Positions 25,342 through 34,098 of a DNA stretch of 64,000 nucleotides are shown piece after piece. Source of the DNA: Endoryza sp044226045. GTDB taxonomy: Bacteria; Bacteroidota; Bacteroidia; Chitinophagales; Chitinophagaceae. The notes beneath the pieces are model-generated. The model ran no database searches. It was not told the origin of the DNA and saw only the letters and a program-made list of their open reading frames with translations. The stretch is taken from contig JBGAHR010000012.1 in the NCBI GenBank assembly GCA_044226045.1, positions 1 through 64,000 of the forward strand, read 5' to 3'. The position numbers and the translations under genes were made by a program. Position 1 is the stretch's first letter. Each line of letters starts with the position of its first letter.

Positions 25342-26286
25342 TTAATCGTTGTCACGATAGATGGCGATCGTTCGGTGTCCATCTTTGTCGCAGCTGGCGC
25401 GGTACATTCCCTCACTGTTGAACAACAGGGATATATTACCTTTCGTATCGACGCCGATCATTCCTCCTTCCCCTTCGATCGCCACGAGTTTTTCATTCAC
25501 CACTTTGTTCATGGCTGCTGCCAGGGATAAGCCCTGGTACTCCATCAGCGCACTCACATCATAAGCCGCCACGGCTCTTAGAAACATTTCGCCGTGTCCG
25601 GTGCAGGAAATCGCGCAGGTATTGTTGTTGGCATAGGTACCTGCGCCAATAACCGGCGTATCGCCCATACGGCCAAATTTCTTGTTGGTCATTCCACCGG
25701 TACTCGTGGCAGAAGCCAGGTTTCCGAACTGATCACAGGCCACTGCGCCAACGGTTCCGAATTTCTTCTCTCCGCTTACAGAAATATTATGGTCGAGTGC
25801 AATCTTGTCTTCTTCTTTGGCCATCTTCCATTGCTCGTGTCGCAAAGCGTTATAAAAATATTCATCGCTTTCCAGAACAAGTCCCTGCCGACGGGCAAAT
25901 TCCAGGGCGCCTTCTCCTCCCAGGAATACATGACCGCTGTGCAGCATGATCTCTTTTGCCAGCAGGATGGGATTTCGAACATGCTTTACCGCCCCAACGG
26001 CTCCCGCCTGTAAAGTTTTTCCGTCCATAATTGACGCATCCATTTCGTGTGTGCCTTCGCTGGTAAAAACGGATCCTTTCCCTGCATTGAACAGTTCATT
26101 ATCTTCCAGCGCCACTACTGCGGCCGTTACTGCATCCAGTGCCGGGCCTCCCTTTTGCAGCACAGCATAACCCTGCTCCAGCGCAAAGGCCAGCGCATTC
26201 CTGTAAGCCATTTCTTTTTCGGGAGTAATATCTTTCCTGAGCAAGGTTCCGGCGCCTCCATGTATAGCCAAAGCAATCCTGTTCAT
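25342..26286 (-). CDS. Isoaspartyl peptidase / L-asparaginase (Ntn-hydrolase)
   Basis: 314 residues from ATG 26286. LAIHGGAGT opens the fold. FGTVGAVACD places the autocleavage nucleophile at Thr178, and GDTPVIGAGTYANN and CTGHGEMFLR line the active site. It should split itself into alpha and beta chains and release aspartate from isoaspartyl dipeptides. No signal peptide is seen, so it is cytoplasmic. First gene of a two-gene unit with the dehydrogenase. Confidence 0.93.
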   Translation of the reverse strand: MNRIALAIHGGAGTLLRKDITPEKEMAYRNALAFALEQGYAVLQKGGPALDAVTAAVVALEDNELFNAGKGSVFTSEGTHEMDASIMDGKTLQAGAVGAVKHVRNPILLAKEIMLHSGHVFLGGEGALEFARRQGLVLESDEYFYNALRHEQWKMAKEEDKIALDHNISVSGEKKFGTVGAVACDQFGNLASATSTGGMTNKKFGRMGDTPVIGAGTYANNNTCAISCTGHGEMFLRAVAAYDVSALMEYQGLSLAAAMNKVVNEKLVAIEGEGGMIGVDTKGNISLLFNSEGMYRASCDKDGHRTIAIYRDND

Positions 26287-26355
26287 AACTGATTTCCGGG
26301 TCAATTTAATTGACCGGCCGAAATTACACTTTAAGAATGGAAAAGGGAAAAATGG

Positions 26356-27357
26356 TCAGGATGCAGACAACAGGAGATTGCATTCATCCAACAGTCTTTT
26401 CCGGTTGATGGCTACCGTACCTACCTCTTCACATACCAGTCCGCCGGCAATATTCGCCACTTGTGCAGCGAGTTCCATGTCCTGGGTGGCCGCATATACC
26501 AGTGATGCAACGGCAATCACGGTATCACCGGCGCCGGAAACATCCGCAATGCTTCGAAGATGGGAAGGAATGATCCTGGATGATTCATTGGTATGATAGT
26601 AAACGCCTTTTTCGGATAAGGTAATAAACGATACTGCATGATGCAGCTGTTCCTGCAATTGCTGATGAATGTCATCGAGCGCTGCCATATCGATATCACC
26701 GGGTAACAGGTTTAAACCCTCTTTGACTTCTTTTAAATTGGGTTTGAATATATCAACGCCTTTATAAGAAAAGAAGTTCTTCCGCTTGGGGTCTACGGTT
26801 GTTATCACTTTGTTTTCCCGGCAGAGGGCGATCACGGCCGCAATCAGTGATTCGGTAAGTACGCCCTTGTTGTAGTCTTCGAAAATGATGACAGCCGGTT
26901 TTTCTTCCCTGATGAATTTCCTTACCTGTTCGATCAGCGCCTCTTCTTCCTTGGCTGACAGGTCGCGGGTGATTTCGCTATCCAGTCGCATCATTTGTTG
27001 ATTGCGGCTGATGATACGGGTTTTATTCGTGGTGATTCTTGTGTCACTTTGCAGCACGTGGCTGGTACCGATATTATTCTGCTGGAAAAGGTCGAGCAGC
27101 AATTTTCCGTCATCATCTTTCCCTGTTACGGTGAGCAGGGAGGTGTGTGCACCCAGCGAAACCAGGTTCAGCGCTACGTTTCCGGCCCCGCCAATACGAT
27201 GTTCTTTCTTATCCAGGGCTACCACCGGCACCGGCGCTTCCGGTGAAATCCTGTCAACATGCCCCCACCAGTAGGTGTCGAGCATTACATCTCCTATCAC
27301 ACCGATCTTGATCTTTGAAAACAACTCGAACAGCCTGTCGAACGGTACCCTATTCAT
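26356..27357 (-). CDS. rfaE1: PfkB-family kinase, D-glycero-beta-D-manno-heptose-7-phosphate kinase-like
   Basis: 333 residues from ATG 27357, 5 bp after the permease stop. VIGDVMLDTYWWGHVDRISPEAPVP, GGAGNVALNLVSLGA and DVSGAGDTVIAVA match the RfaE domain I / HldE kinase, which phosphorylates heptose-7-phosphate for ADP-heptose and LPS core synthesis. There is no nucleotidyltransferase half, so that activity must be encoded elsewhere. A longer frame to 27687 only overlaps the permease gene. Confidence 0.88.
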   Translation of the reverse strand: MNRVPFDRLFELFSKIKIGVIGDVMLDTYWWGHVDRISPEAPVPVVALDKKEHRIGGAGNVALNLVSLGAHTSLLTVTGKDDDGKLLLDLFQQNNIGTSHVLQSDTRITTNKTRIISRNQQMMRLDSEITRDLSAKEEEALIEQVRKFIREEKPAVIIFEDYNKGVLTESLIAAVIALCRENKVITTVDPKRKNFFSYKGVDIFKPNLKEVKEGLNLLPGDIDMAALDDIHQQLQEQLHHAVSFITLSEKGVYYHTNESSRIIPSHLRSIADVSGAGDTVIAVASLVYAATQDMELAAQVANIAGGLVCEEVGTVAINRKRLLDECNLLLSAS

Positions 27358-27362
27358 ATTTC

Positions 27363-28805
27363 TCAGGAAGATTTTCTGGCTGAAACCGCTATGTAATAAA
27401 TGGGGATGCCCGATAATACGATTCCCAGTCCCCACAATGCATAGGTCGGTTTCATAATGATTAAGAAAACGCAAAATGTAAGGGCCAAAATTATATAAAT
27501 AAGTGGCAATACGGGATATCCAAATGCTTTGTAAGGTCTTTCCATATCGGGTTTCTTCTTCCTCAGCACAAAGATGCCGATTATAGTAAGCGCATAGAAC
27601 AGCACCACCACAAAGGAAATCATATCCAGCAGGTTGTTGTAGCTTCCACTGAGGCAAAGGAGGCTTGCCACCAGGGCCTGCAACCATAAAGCATAGGCAG
27701 GAACGGCATTTTTATTGAGCGTACCGGTTTTCTTGAAGAACAGACCGTCATTGGCCATGGTGTAATAAACGCGCGCACCGGCGAGGATCAGTCCGTTATT
27801 ACAACCAAAAGTAGAAACCATGATCATAACAGCGATCACTTTGGAGCCATTCTCTCCAAAAATGGCATTGGACACCGCAATGGCAACACGATCTCCTTCG
27901 GGGAACGCAATGGAATCATGTGCCTCGCGAAGCGGGAGAACATGCAAATACATCAGGTTGGCGGTCACGTAAATGATCGTCACCACCAGCGTGCCTATAA
28001 ACAGGCTCAACCCGATATTACGTTTGGGGTTTTTGATTTCCCCGGCAATAAAAGTCACGTTATTCCAGGAATCACTGCTGAATATTGAACCGGTCATGGC
28101 CGCGGCGATCGCTCCAATCAAAACGGTACCACTGATGGGTAGCCATTGTCCGTCTTTCATGAATCCGTTGCCGTCCTTTTGCAATTGAACTGCATGCCAG
28201 GCATCTTTCCAGTTGATATCCCAGAAACTCGATTTTGCCAGCAGGAATCCCAGGATGATTAATCCGAAAAGAGAGATCAGTTTGGCTGAGGTAAATGTGG
28301 TTTGAATAATTTTCCCGCCCTTGATACCCCGGGTATTGGAATAGGTGAGGACGACAATCATCGCGATGGCCAATACCTGTGCCGCTGATATTTTGAAGTC
28401 GCCCAGTTGCAGCAGGATATTATTTTCCCCCACCCCGGGAATCAGGAAGGCGGTAAAGCGGCTGAAAGCTACCGCTACGGCAGCGATGGTGGCCGTTTGA
28501 ATAACCGCAAAAAAACTCCATCCGTACAGGAAGGCAGCCAATGGATTGAAAGCTTCCCGGAGATAGACATACTGGCCACCGGCCTTGGGGTACATCCCAC
28601 TTAGCTCTCCATAGCTCACCGCAGCTGTAATGGTCATAAATCCGGTAATCAGCCAGACGGCAATCAACCAGCCCGCGCTACCCACATTTTTGGTAATATC
28701 AGAGCTTACAATAAATATTCCCGAGCCAATCATGGAACCCGCCACGATCATCGTCGCATCAATCAGTCCCAGGGAAGGCTTAAAAGCAGTTTGTTGTTCG
28801 GCCAT
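27363..28805 (-). CDS. APC-family amino acid permease
   Basis: 480 residues with about 12 membrane helices. LGLIDATMIVAGSMIGSGIFIV is the substrate-binding first helix of the family, and YGELSGMYPKAGGQYVYLREAF is a second hallmark. It should carry amino acids or polyamines with protons or by exchange. It stands just before the heptose kinase gene, though no functional tie is obvious. ATG 28805 is chosen over an upstream codon because homology begins there. Confidence 0.9.
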   Translation of the reverse strand: MAEQQTAFKPSLGLIDATMIVAGSMIGSGIFIVSSDITKNVGSAGWLIAVWLITGFMTITAAVSYGELSGMYPKAGGQYVYLREAFNPLAAFLYGWSFFAVIQTATIAAVAVAFSRFTAFLIPGVGENNILLQLGDFKISAAQVLAIAMIVVLTYSNTRGIKGGKIIQTTFTSAKLISLFGLIILGFLLAKSSFWDINWKDAWHAVQLQKDGNGFMKDGQWLPISGTVLIGAIAAAMTGSIFSSDSWNNVTFIAGEIKNPKRNIGLSLFIGTLVVTIIYVTANLMYLHVLPLREAHDSIAFPEGDRVAIAVSNAIFGENGSKVIAVMIMVSTFGCNNGLILAGARVYYTMANDGLFFKKTGTLNKNAVPAYALWLQALVASLLCLSGSYNNLLDMISFVVVLFYALTIIGIFVLRKKKPDMERPYKAFGYPVLPLIYIILALTFCVFLIIMKPTYALWGLGIVLSGIPIYYIAVSARKSS

Positions 28806-28840
28806 TGGAAGAAAATTAGGTCGGAAGATAAGGAAACCGT

Positions 28841-28878
28841 GCCAAGTTACAAACTTCAATAGCTCAACAAGTTGGCAC
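28841..28878. other. Imperfect inverted repeat upstream of the permease
   Basis: GTGCCAA near 28841 is inverted as TTGGCAC near 28871 with about 23 bp between. It sits in the permease leader next to the R2 ladder. It could be a protein-binding site or hairpin, and nothing else supports a role. Confidence 0.35.
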
Positions 28879-28883
28879 CGTTG

Positions 28884-29166
28884 TCGTTTATCGTTTTAGG
28901 TTTAACGTTTCACGTTGAATGCGTTTATCGTTTCGAGTTTAACGTTTCACGTTTGTTTTTGAGAATCGCAGTTTCCGTTTCTCTTTCCGTTTCTCTTTCC
29001 GTTTCTGTTTCCGTTTCTGTTTCCGCACTCGCTCCCGCTCCCGCTTGCGTTTGCGCCTCCCGCTCCCGCTCTCGTTCCCGCTTGCGTTTGCGCCATCCGT
29101 TTCTGTTTCTCTTTCCGTTTCTGTTTCTCTTTCTCTTTCCCTTTCTCTTTCCCTTTCTCTTCCCGA
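28884..29166. repeat. 7-nt and 6-nt word ladders, array R2
   Basis: 7-nt words run from 28884 to 28955 (TCGTTTA / TCGTTTT / AGGTTTA / ACGTTTC / ACGTTGA, a 2-nt slip, then GCGTTTA / TCGTTTC / GAGTTTA / ACGTTTC / ACGTTTG). 6-nt words start at 28972: TTTCCG / TTTCTC / TTTCTG for nine units, passing in phase into CTCCCG / CTTGCG / TTTGCG words. After a 2-nt slip the TTTCYN words resume until about 29166. One strand is almost pure pyrimidine for long stretches. It fills most of the 510-bp divergent gap. The open frames in it are low-complexity artefacts. Confidence 0.9.
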
Positions 29167-29262
29167 TCGCATCTCAGCGTCTGTCATTAGCCAAAAATCC
29201 ATGTTTTCACTTAGTTGGGTTAAATAATTTCATATCGCTTCATAATTGTATATCTGATTCGT

Positions 29263-29292
29263 TTTGAGTGGAGTGAAATCGAAATACCTTGC
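29263..29292 (+). promoter_or_regulatory. Promoter of the hybrid sensor kinase gene
   Basis: TTTG (29263-29266), an 18-bp spacer and TACCTTGC (29285-29292) match the Bacteroidota TTTG-N19-TAnnTTTG pattern with one mismatch. ATG 29317 follows 24 bp later. Confidence 0.5.
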
Positions 29293-29316
29293 TCTTAATT
29301 CAAGCTATCCTGTCCA

Positions 29317-32300
29317 ATGAAACCCGTTAGGTTATTGCTGCTTCTGATTACCCTTTTTGCCAGCCTGGCGGGACGTGGGCAATGGCGTGCTCCCCAGTTT
29401 GAGCACCTGGGTCTGAATGAGGGTCTCCCCACGAGTTATATTGTTTGCATTTTACAGGATAAGAAAGGATTCATCTGGCTTGGCACCCAGGATGGCCTGA
29501 CACGCTACGACGGGTACAAATTCGTCACTTACAAAAACGATCCCGCCAATCCGCGTACCCTCAGCAATAATTTTGTTACCGACATTACCGAAGATAAACA
29601 GGGAAGATTCTGGATAGGTACCTGGGGTGGAGGACTCAACGTTTTCGATCCGGCCACGGAGCAGTTCTATGCCTATAAGGCCGGGGGAAGAGGAAGCCTT
29701 TCGAGTAATCTGGTGAACAGGGTAATGATCGACCGGGATTCAAAGGTATGGGTAAGCTGCCAGGAAGGTGGTCTGAACTGCTTCGATCAAAACAGAAAAG
29801 AATTCCTTACCTATTCCGCGGCCAACGCCATCCGAAGCGGACTGCGAAACAACAACGTTACCATCGCCATCGAGAAAAATGCCAATGAACTGTATGTGGG
29901 AACACAGGGCGGCGGCCTGTACCTGTTTAATAAAGTATCCGGTGAATTTACACCGCTGAACAACCTGCTGAAAAAAGGAAAAGTGGAAGGCACAATTGTG
30001 CTCAACTTATTCAAAGATCAGAACAATTTATTGTGGATCGGTACGGAGAAGAAAGTGGTTGTGCTGGATGAATCAAAAAATGAATTGACAGATTTGCCAG
30101 GGTTGAAAGAACAAAGCGGCCTCACCCGCACCATCGCATTCACCCGCGATCCCCTGGGCAACTTATGGCTGGGAAGTGAAACGGATGGCATTGCTGTGTA
30201 CGATTATGAAAAAGGAAACTTTCGTCATTTCAAAAAAAGCGAATACGATGACCGGGCACTGAACGACAACCTGATCTGTGCCATGCTCACGGATATAAAA
30301 GGAAATATCTGGATTGGTACTCACAATGAAGGATTGAATTTCGTGAACAGGGATGCGGAACTGTTTACCCATTACCGGCATATACCCGGCGTAAACAGCC
30401 TGGCGATGAACCGCGTGTTAACCATCACTGAAGATAACAACAACAAACTCTGGATTGGAACTGACGGTGGCGGTGTTGATATATTTGATCCGGCAACGGG
30501 TCATTTCACCAATCTTCGTCACGAACCCGGCAATCCCAACAGCATCGCCGGCAATGCCGTTTCAATGGTCATGAAAGACAAATACGGCAAGATGTGGATC
30601 GGTACCTGGGGGTTTGGTATCTCCGTGTATGATCCCGTTACAAAAAAGATTCAGCATTTTAAAAATAATCCGTCAGATCCAAAGAGTCTTGGCTATAACA
30701 ATATCTGGAGCATATTTGAAGACAGCCGTGGTTGGATCTGGATCGGAACTTACGGAGGAGGACTCGATCGGTACGACCGGAAAACAAACAGCTTCACCCA
30801 TTTCACCTCGAACGGAATTGACGACGGCCTCGGGACCAATAATATCATGACGGTCATGGAAGACCGAGAAGGAATGATATGGATCGGAACAGACGGCGCC
30901 GGATTTGCCATGTACAATCCTCACACCAACAAATTCAAAAACTATCGCTCCGACCCCAATGACAACAACTCTGTAAGTAGTAATTCCGTGAATGCCTTTT
31001 ATGAAGACGATGACGGGAATTTCTGGATGACGACAGATGCCGGTTTGAATTTCTGGGATCGAAAGAAAAATAAATTCACCCGTTATTATACATCCGACGG
31101 GCTGCCTAATAATACGACAATCGGTATTTTGCCAGACGCCGCCGGAAACCTATGGATCAGCGGTTTTGGCGGACTGACCAGGCTGGATGTGGACCGGAAG
31201 TCATTTCACAACTACGGTGTGAGCGATGGCATACAGTCGCCGCAATTCGGCTACGGTTTTTACAAAACCCGAAATGGCATCATGTATTTCGGTGGAAAGA
31301 ATGGTTTCAATGTATTTGACCCGAAGAAGATCAATCCGGTTACGTTCGATCCCCCGGTAGTGATCACCGATTTCCGGATATTCAACAAAGCCATTTCACC
31401 AAATCTCGACAGTCCACAGCGCTCGCCGCTGAAAAAGAATATCAGTTATGCGGAGGAGGTCACCCTCTCCCATTCCCAATCAGTGGTGTCCTTTGATTTC
31501 GCTTCCCTCAACTTCACCAAGACCGACAAGAAAAAATATCAGTACCGGTTGATTGGCTTTGAAGACCACTGGAACTATGTCGAAACAAAAAACTCCGCCA
31601 CCTATACTAACCTCAACCCCGGCAAATATGTTTTTGTCGTTCGCGGCCTCACTAACAATGGGGAGTGGTCGAAAAATGAAGCCCGCGTAAACCTGGTCAT
31701 TAAACCGGCTTTCTGGATGACCTGGTGGTTCAGGATATCGGTCGTGCTGTCGGTTCTGCTGGGTATCGGTTACCTCATTCGTTCGAGAATGAAATTCATC
31801 AACGACCATCGCCGGAACCTGGAACAACAGGTACAGGATCGAACAGAAAAACTCCGGGTGCTGACGGAGGATGAAAGAAAAGCCCGTCAGGAAGCGGAAG
31901 AAGCGAACCGGGCGAAAACTATTTTTCTCGCCACCATGAGTCATGAGATCAGGACTCCCATGAACGGCGTGATTGGAATGGCCTCCCTGCTATCTGAAAC
32001 ACCGTTGAACGAACAACAACGGATGTATACAGACACCATTATTTCCAGCGGAGAAAGCCTGTTGAATGTAATCAATGATATTCTTGATTTCTCCAAGATA
32101 GAATCCGGAAAAATGGAATTGGAGAAAACCGATTTTGACCTCAGAAAATGTGTGGAGTCGGTTCTGGATCTTTTTGCCACCAAGGCCAACCAGATTGGCA
32201 TCGAACTGATCTACCAGGTTGATCCTACCGTACCGGCCTGCATCAGGGGTGACAGTCTTCGCCTGAAGCAGGTTATCACCAACCTTGTCAGCAACGCGCT

Positions 32301-33447
32301 CAAATTTACCCGGAAGGGCGAAGTGTACATCGGTATTACCTGCCAGGAAATACTTCCCAACGGCGAAATGAAACTGGCCTTTGAAATCCGTGATACCGGC
32401 ATTGGTATTCCGGCAGACAAACTCAATCGCCTGTTCAAAGCGTTCACCCAGGTCGACTCATCCACTACCCGCAGATATGGAGGTACCGGACTGGGTTTGG
32501 CTATTTGTGAAAAACTGATTCACCTGATGGGAGGCGAAATCGACGTGGAAAGCGAATACGGTCAGGGATCCGTGTTCAGATTTACCATCAGGGCCACGGA
32601 AGGGTTCTTGTTGTATGCTGATGAAGCCGGTAACCTGCTTGAAGACATCGTTCACAAAAAGATACTTGTGGTAGATGATAATACCACCAATCGCACCATA
32701 CTCGAACAGCAACTCCGTCAATGGGATCTTGTACCCGTTTGTGCGGAAAGTGGTTTCCAGGCCCTGGACATACTGGCAAACCAGCCCGGTATTGACCTGG
32801 TTGTAACTGATATGAAAATGCCGTTGATGCATGGCATCGAACTGGCCTCTCGCATCCGAAAACAATACCCCGGACTGCCGGTGATACTATTGAGTTCTCT
32901 GGGAGATGAATACAGCAAAACGCATCCCGGTCTGTTCAATGCCGAACTCTCGAAGCCTGTCAAGCATGAAGTGCTGCGAAATCATATTGCCAGGGCACTG
33001 CAAAAAAATCCGTTTACTGTGGAGGAAAGACCACTCAAAGCCAGGCTGGATGAACAGTTCTCCCAACAACACCCGCTTCGCATCCTGGTGGCAGAGGACA
33101 ATCTGGTGAATCAACAACTGATCATCCACATCCTCGCGCGGCTGGGGTATGACCCGGTAGTGGTTGATCACGGAAAACAAGCGGTAACGGCTATCCTTGA
33201 ATCAACTTACGATCTGATCCTGATGGATATGCAGATGCCGGAAATGGATGGTCTGGCAGCCACCCAGCAAATCCGGTCAATGCAACTCAGCAGGCAACCT
33301 GTTATCATAGCCCTGACAGCCAATGCCATGCAGGGAGATAAAGAAGAATGCCTGAACGCAGGCATGAATGACTATCTCAGCAAACCGGTAAAACTGGAAG
33401 AATTGGTGAGCAAACTTCAAAAATGGGCCGCCAGTTACCAGGCCTGA
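29317..33447 (+). CDS. Hybrid two-component sensor kinase with double Reg_prop propeller and two receiver domains
   Basis: 1376 residues. After a signal peptide come about 14 Reg_prop blades (repeated xWIGTxxGGLxxYD), enough for two seven-bladed propellers in the periplasm. A Y_Y_Y domain (about 690-790) and one membrane helix (about 805-825) follow. Next are a coiled linker, HisKA with SHEIRTP and phospho-His876, and an ATPase domain with GTGLGLAI. Two receiver domains follow with Asp1165 and Asp1304. Unlike classical Bacteroidota hybrid systems it ends after the second receiver with no AraC-type DNA-binding domain. Output must pass to another protein. No SusC/D or regulator lies beside it. 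Confidence 0.93.
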   Translation: MKPVRLLLLLITLFASLAGRGQWRAPQFEHLGLNEGLPTSYIVCILQDKKGFIWLGTQDGLTRYDGYKFVTYKNDPANPRTLSNNFVTDITEDKQGRFWIGTWGGGLNVFDPATEQFYAYKAGGRGSLSSNLVNRVMIDRDSKVWVSCQEGGLNCFDQNRKEFLTYSAANAIRSGLRNNNVTIAIEKNANELYVGTQGGGLYLFNKVSGEFTPLNNLLKKGKVEGTIVLNLFKDQNNLLWIGTEKKVVVLDESKNELTDLPGLKEQSGLTRTIAFTRDPLGNLWLGSETDGIAVYDYEKGNFRHFKKSEYDDRALNDNLICAMLTDIKGNIWIGTHNEGLNFVNRDAELFTHYRHIPGVNSLAMNRVLTITEDNNNKLWIGTDGGGVDIFDPATGHFTNLRHEPGNPNSIAGNAVSMVMKDKYGKMWIGTWGFGISVYDPVTKKIQHFKNNPSDPKSLGYNNIWSIFEDSRGWIWIGTYGGGLDRYDRKTNSFTHFTSNGIDDGLGTNNIMTVMEDREGMIWIGTDGAGFAMYNPHTNKFKNYRSDPNDNNSVSSNSVNAFYEDDDGNFWMTTDAGLNFWDRKKNKFTRYYTSDGLPNNTTIGILPDAAGNLWISGFGGLTRLDVDRKSFHNYGVSDGIQSPQFGYGFYKTRNGIMYFGGKNGFNVFDPKKINPVTFDPPVVITDFRIFNKAISPNLDSPQRSPLKKNISYAEEVTLSHSQSVVSFDFASLNFTKTDKKKYQYRLIGFEDHWNYVETKNSATYTNLNPGKYVFVVRGLTNNGEWSKNEARVNLVIKPAFWMTWWFRISVVLSVLLGIGYLIRSRMKFINDHRRNLEQQVQDRTEKLRVLTEDERKARQEAEEANRAKTIFLATMSHEIRTPMNGVIGMASLLSETPLNEQQRMYTDTIISSGESLLNVINDILDFSKIESGKMELEKTDFDLRKCVESVLDLFATKANQIGIELIYQVDPTVPACIRGDSLRLKQVITNLVSNALKFTRKGEVYIGITCQEILPNGEMKLAFEIRDTGIGIPADKLNRLFKAFTQVDSSTTRRYGGTGLGLAICEKLIHLMGGEIDVESEYGQGSVFRFTIRATEGFLLYADEAGNLLEDIVHKKILVVDDNTTNRTILEQQLRQWDLVPVCAESGFQALDILANQPGIDLVVTDMKMPLMHGIELASRIRKQYPGLPVILLSSLGDEYSKTHPGLFNAELSKPVKHEVLRNHIARALQKNPFTVEERPLKARLDEQFSQQHPLRILVAEDNLVNQQLIIHILARLGYDPVVVDHGKQAVTAILESTYDLILMDMQMPEMDGLAATQQIRSMQLSRQPVIIALTANAMQGDKEECLNAGMNDYLSKPVKLEELVSKLQKWAASYQA

Positions 33448-33666
33448 CCGGGTTTGGCTTGATTACTTTCGAAAAAAAACTCTTCAGGTGCACAAAAAAT
33501 AATAACAGGCATTATTCCGTTCCTGAAAAATTAGCCGTAACTTTTCTACAGACCGTAAATAATATCACAACGAACGGACAACCCCCACCTTCCGAATTTT
33601 TTGTATTTCCTATTCGCGCTCATTGAAAACCATCCGTATCGGAATCCATTTTTAATATCCTAAAAC

Positions 33667-33676
33667 AAAGGAGGTG
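33667..33676 (+). promoter_or_regulatory. Strong Shine-Dalgarno before the CBM48 gene
   Basis: AAAGGAGGTG is a near-perfect anti-SD match, with GGAGG ending 5 bp before ATG 33680. Few other genes here have one. It argues for ATG 33680 over GTG 33674. Confidence 0.75.
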
Positions 33677-33679
33677 TTT

Positions 33680-33970
33680 ATGGTTCACGATTCTCCCTTT
33701 ATCAATCGCCGCAAAAAAACGATTGAATTCCACATTCAGCACGGTTGCGCTAACCAGATCAGTCTTTCCGGAAGCTTTAATAATTGGGCGCAGGATGTTT
33801 TGCTGCTGACCAACAAAAAAGGCGAATGGAAAATTGAGATTCCCCTACTTCCCAAGGGACGTTACTACTATAAATTCTTTATTGACGACCAGATGTGGGT
33901 GGAAGATATCGACAATCCCTGGCGCGAACCCGATGGAAAAAACGGATGGAACAGTGTGCTGGAAATATAG
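33680..33970 (+). CDS. Small stand-alone CBM48 / AMPK-type glycogen-binding protein
   Basis: 96 residues made of a single domain. IEFHIQHGCANQISLSGSFNNWAQ, then GEWKIEIPLLPKGRYYYKFFIDD and DNPWREPDGKNGWNSVLE, are typical of the AMPK beta / CBM48 starch- and glycogen-binding fold. There is no signal peptide, so it should bind glycogen in the cytoplasm. No catalytic domain is attached. The R3 ladder begins at the base after its TAG stop. Confidence 0.85.
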   Translation: MVHDSPFINRRKKTIEFHIQHGCANQISLSGSFNNWAQDVLLLTNKKGEWKIEIPLLPKGRYYYKFFIDDQMWVEDIDNPWREPDGKNGWNSVLEI

Positions 33971-34098
33971 ACGTTTTTCGTTTTACGTTTAACGTTTCAC
34001 GTGCTTGGCGGTTTGCGGTTGACGGTTTGCGGTTTGCAGTTATGATTAGAAACCTGAAACGAGAAACGAGAAACGTGAAACGTGAAACGACAAACCAC
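33971..34098. repeat. 7-nt word ladder with inverted arms, array R3
   Basis: Four 7-nt words ACGTTTT / TCGTTTT / ACGTTTA / ACGTTTC (33971-33998) start right after one stop codon. GGTTTGC-type words follow at 34010-34037. A third block (34050-34091) has AAACCTG / AAACGAG / AAACGTG / AAACGAC words and AAACCAC ends at 34098, the outer base of the convergent SDR stop codon. First and third blocks are complementary, so the transcript could fold into a large imperfect hairpin between convergent genes. Confidence 0.87.

Noticed and set aside
27358..27687. N-terminal extension of the heptose kinase frame
   Set aside because: It overlaps the permease gene out of frame, and kinase similarity begins at ATG 27357.
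28939..29267. Several open frames with Arg/Glu or Ser/Val/Leu runs in the R2 ladder
   Set aside because: They are translations of hexamer words, which lack stop codons in many frames. Similar frames occur in R1 and R4.
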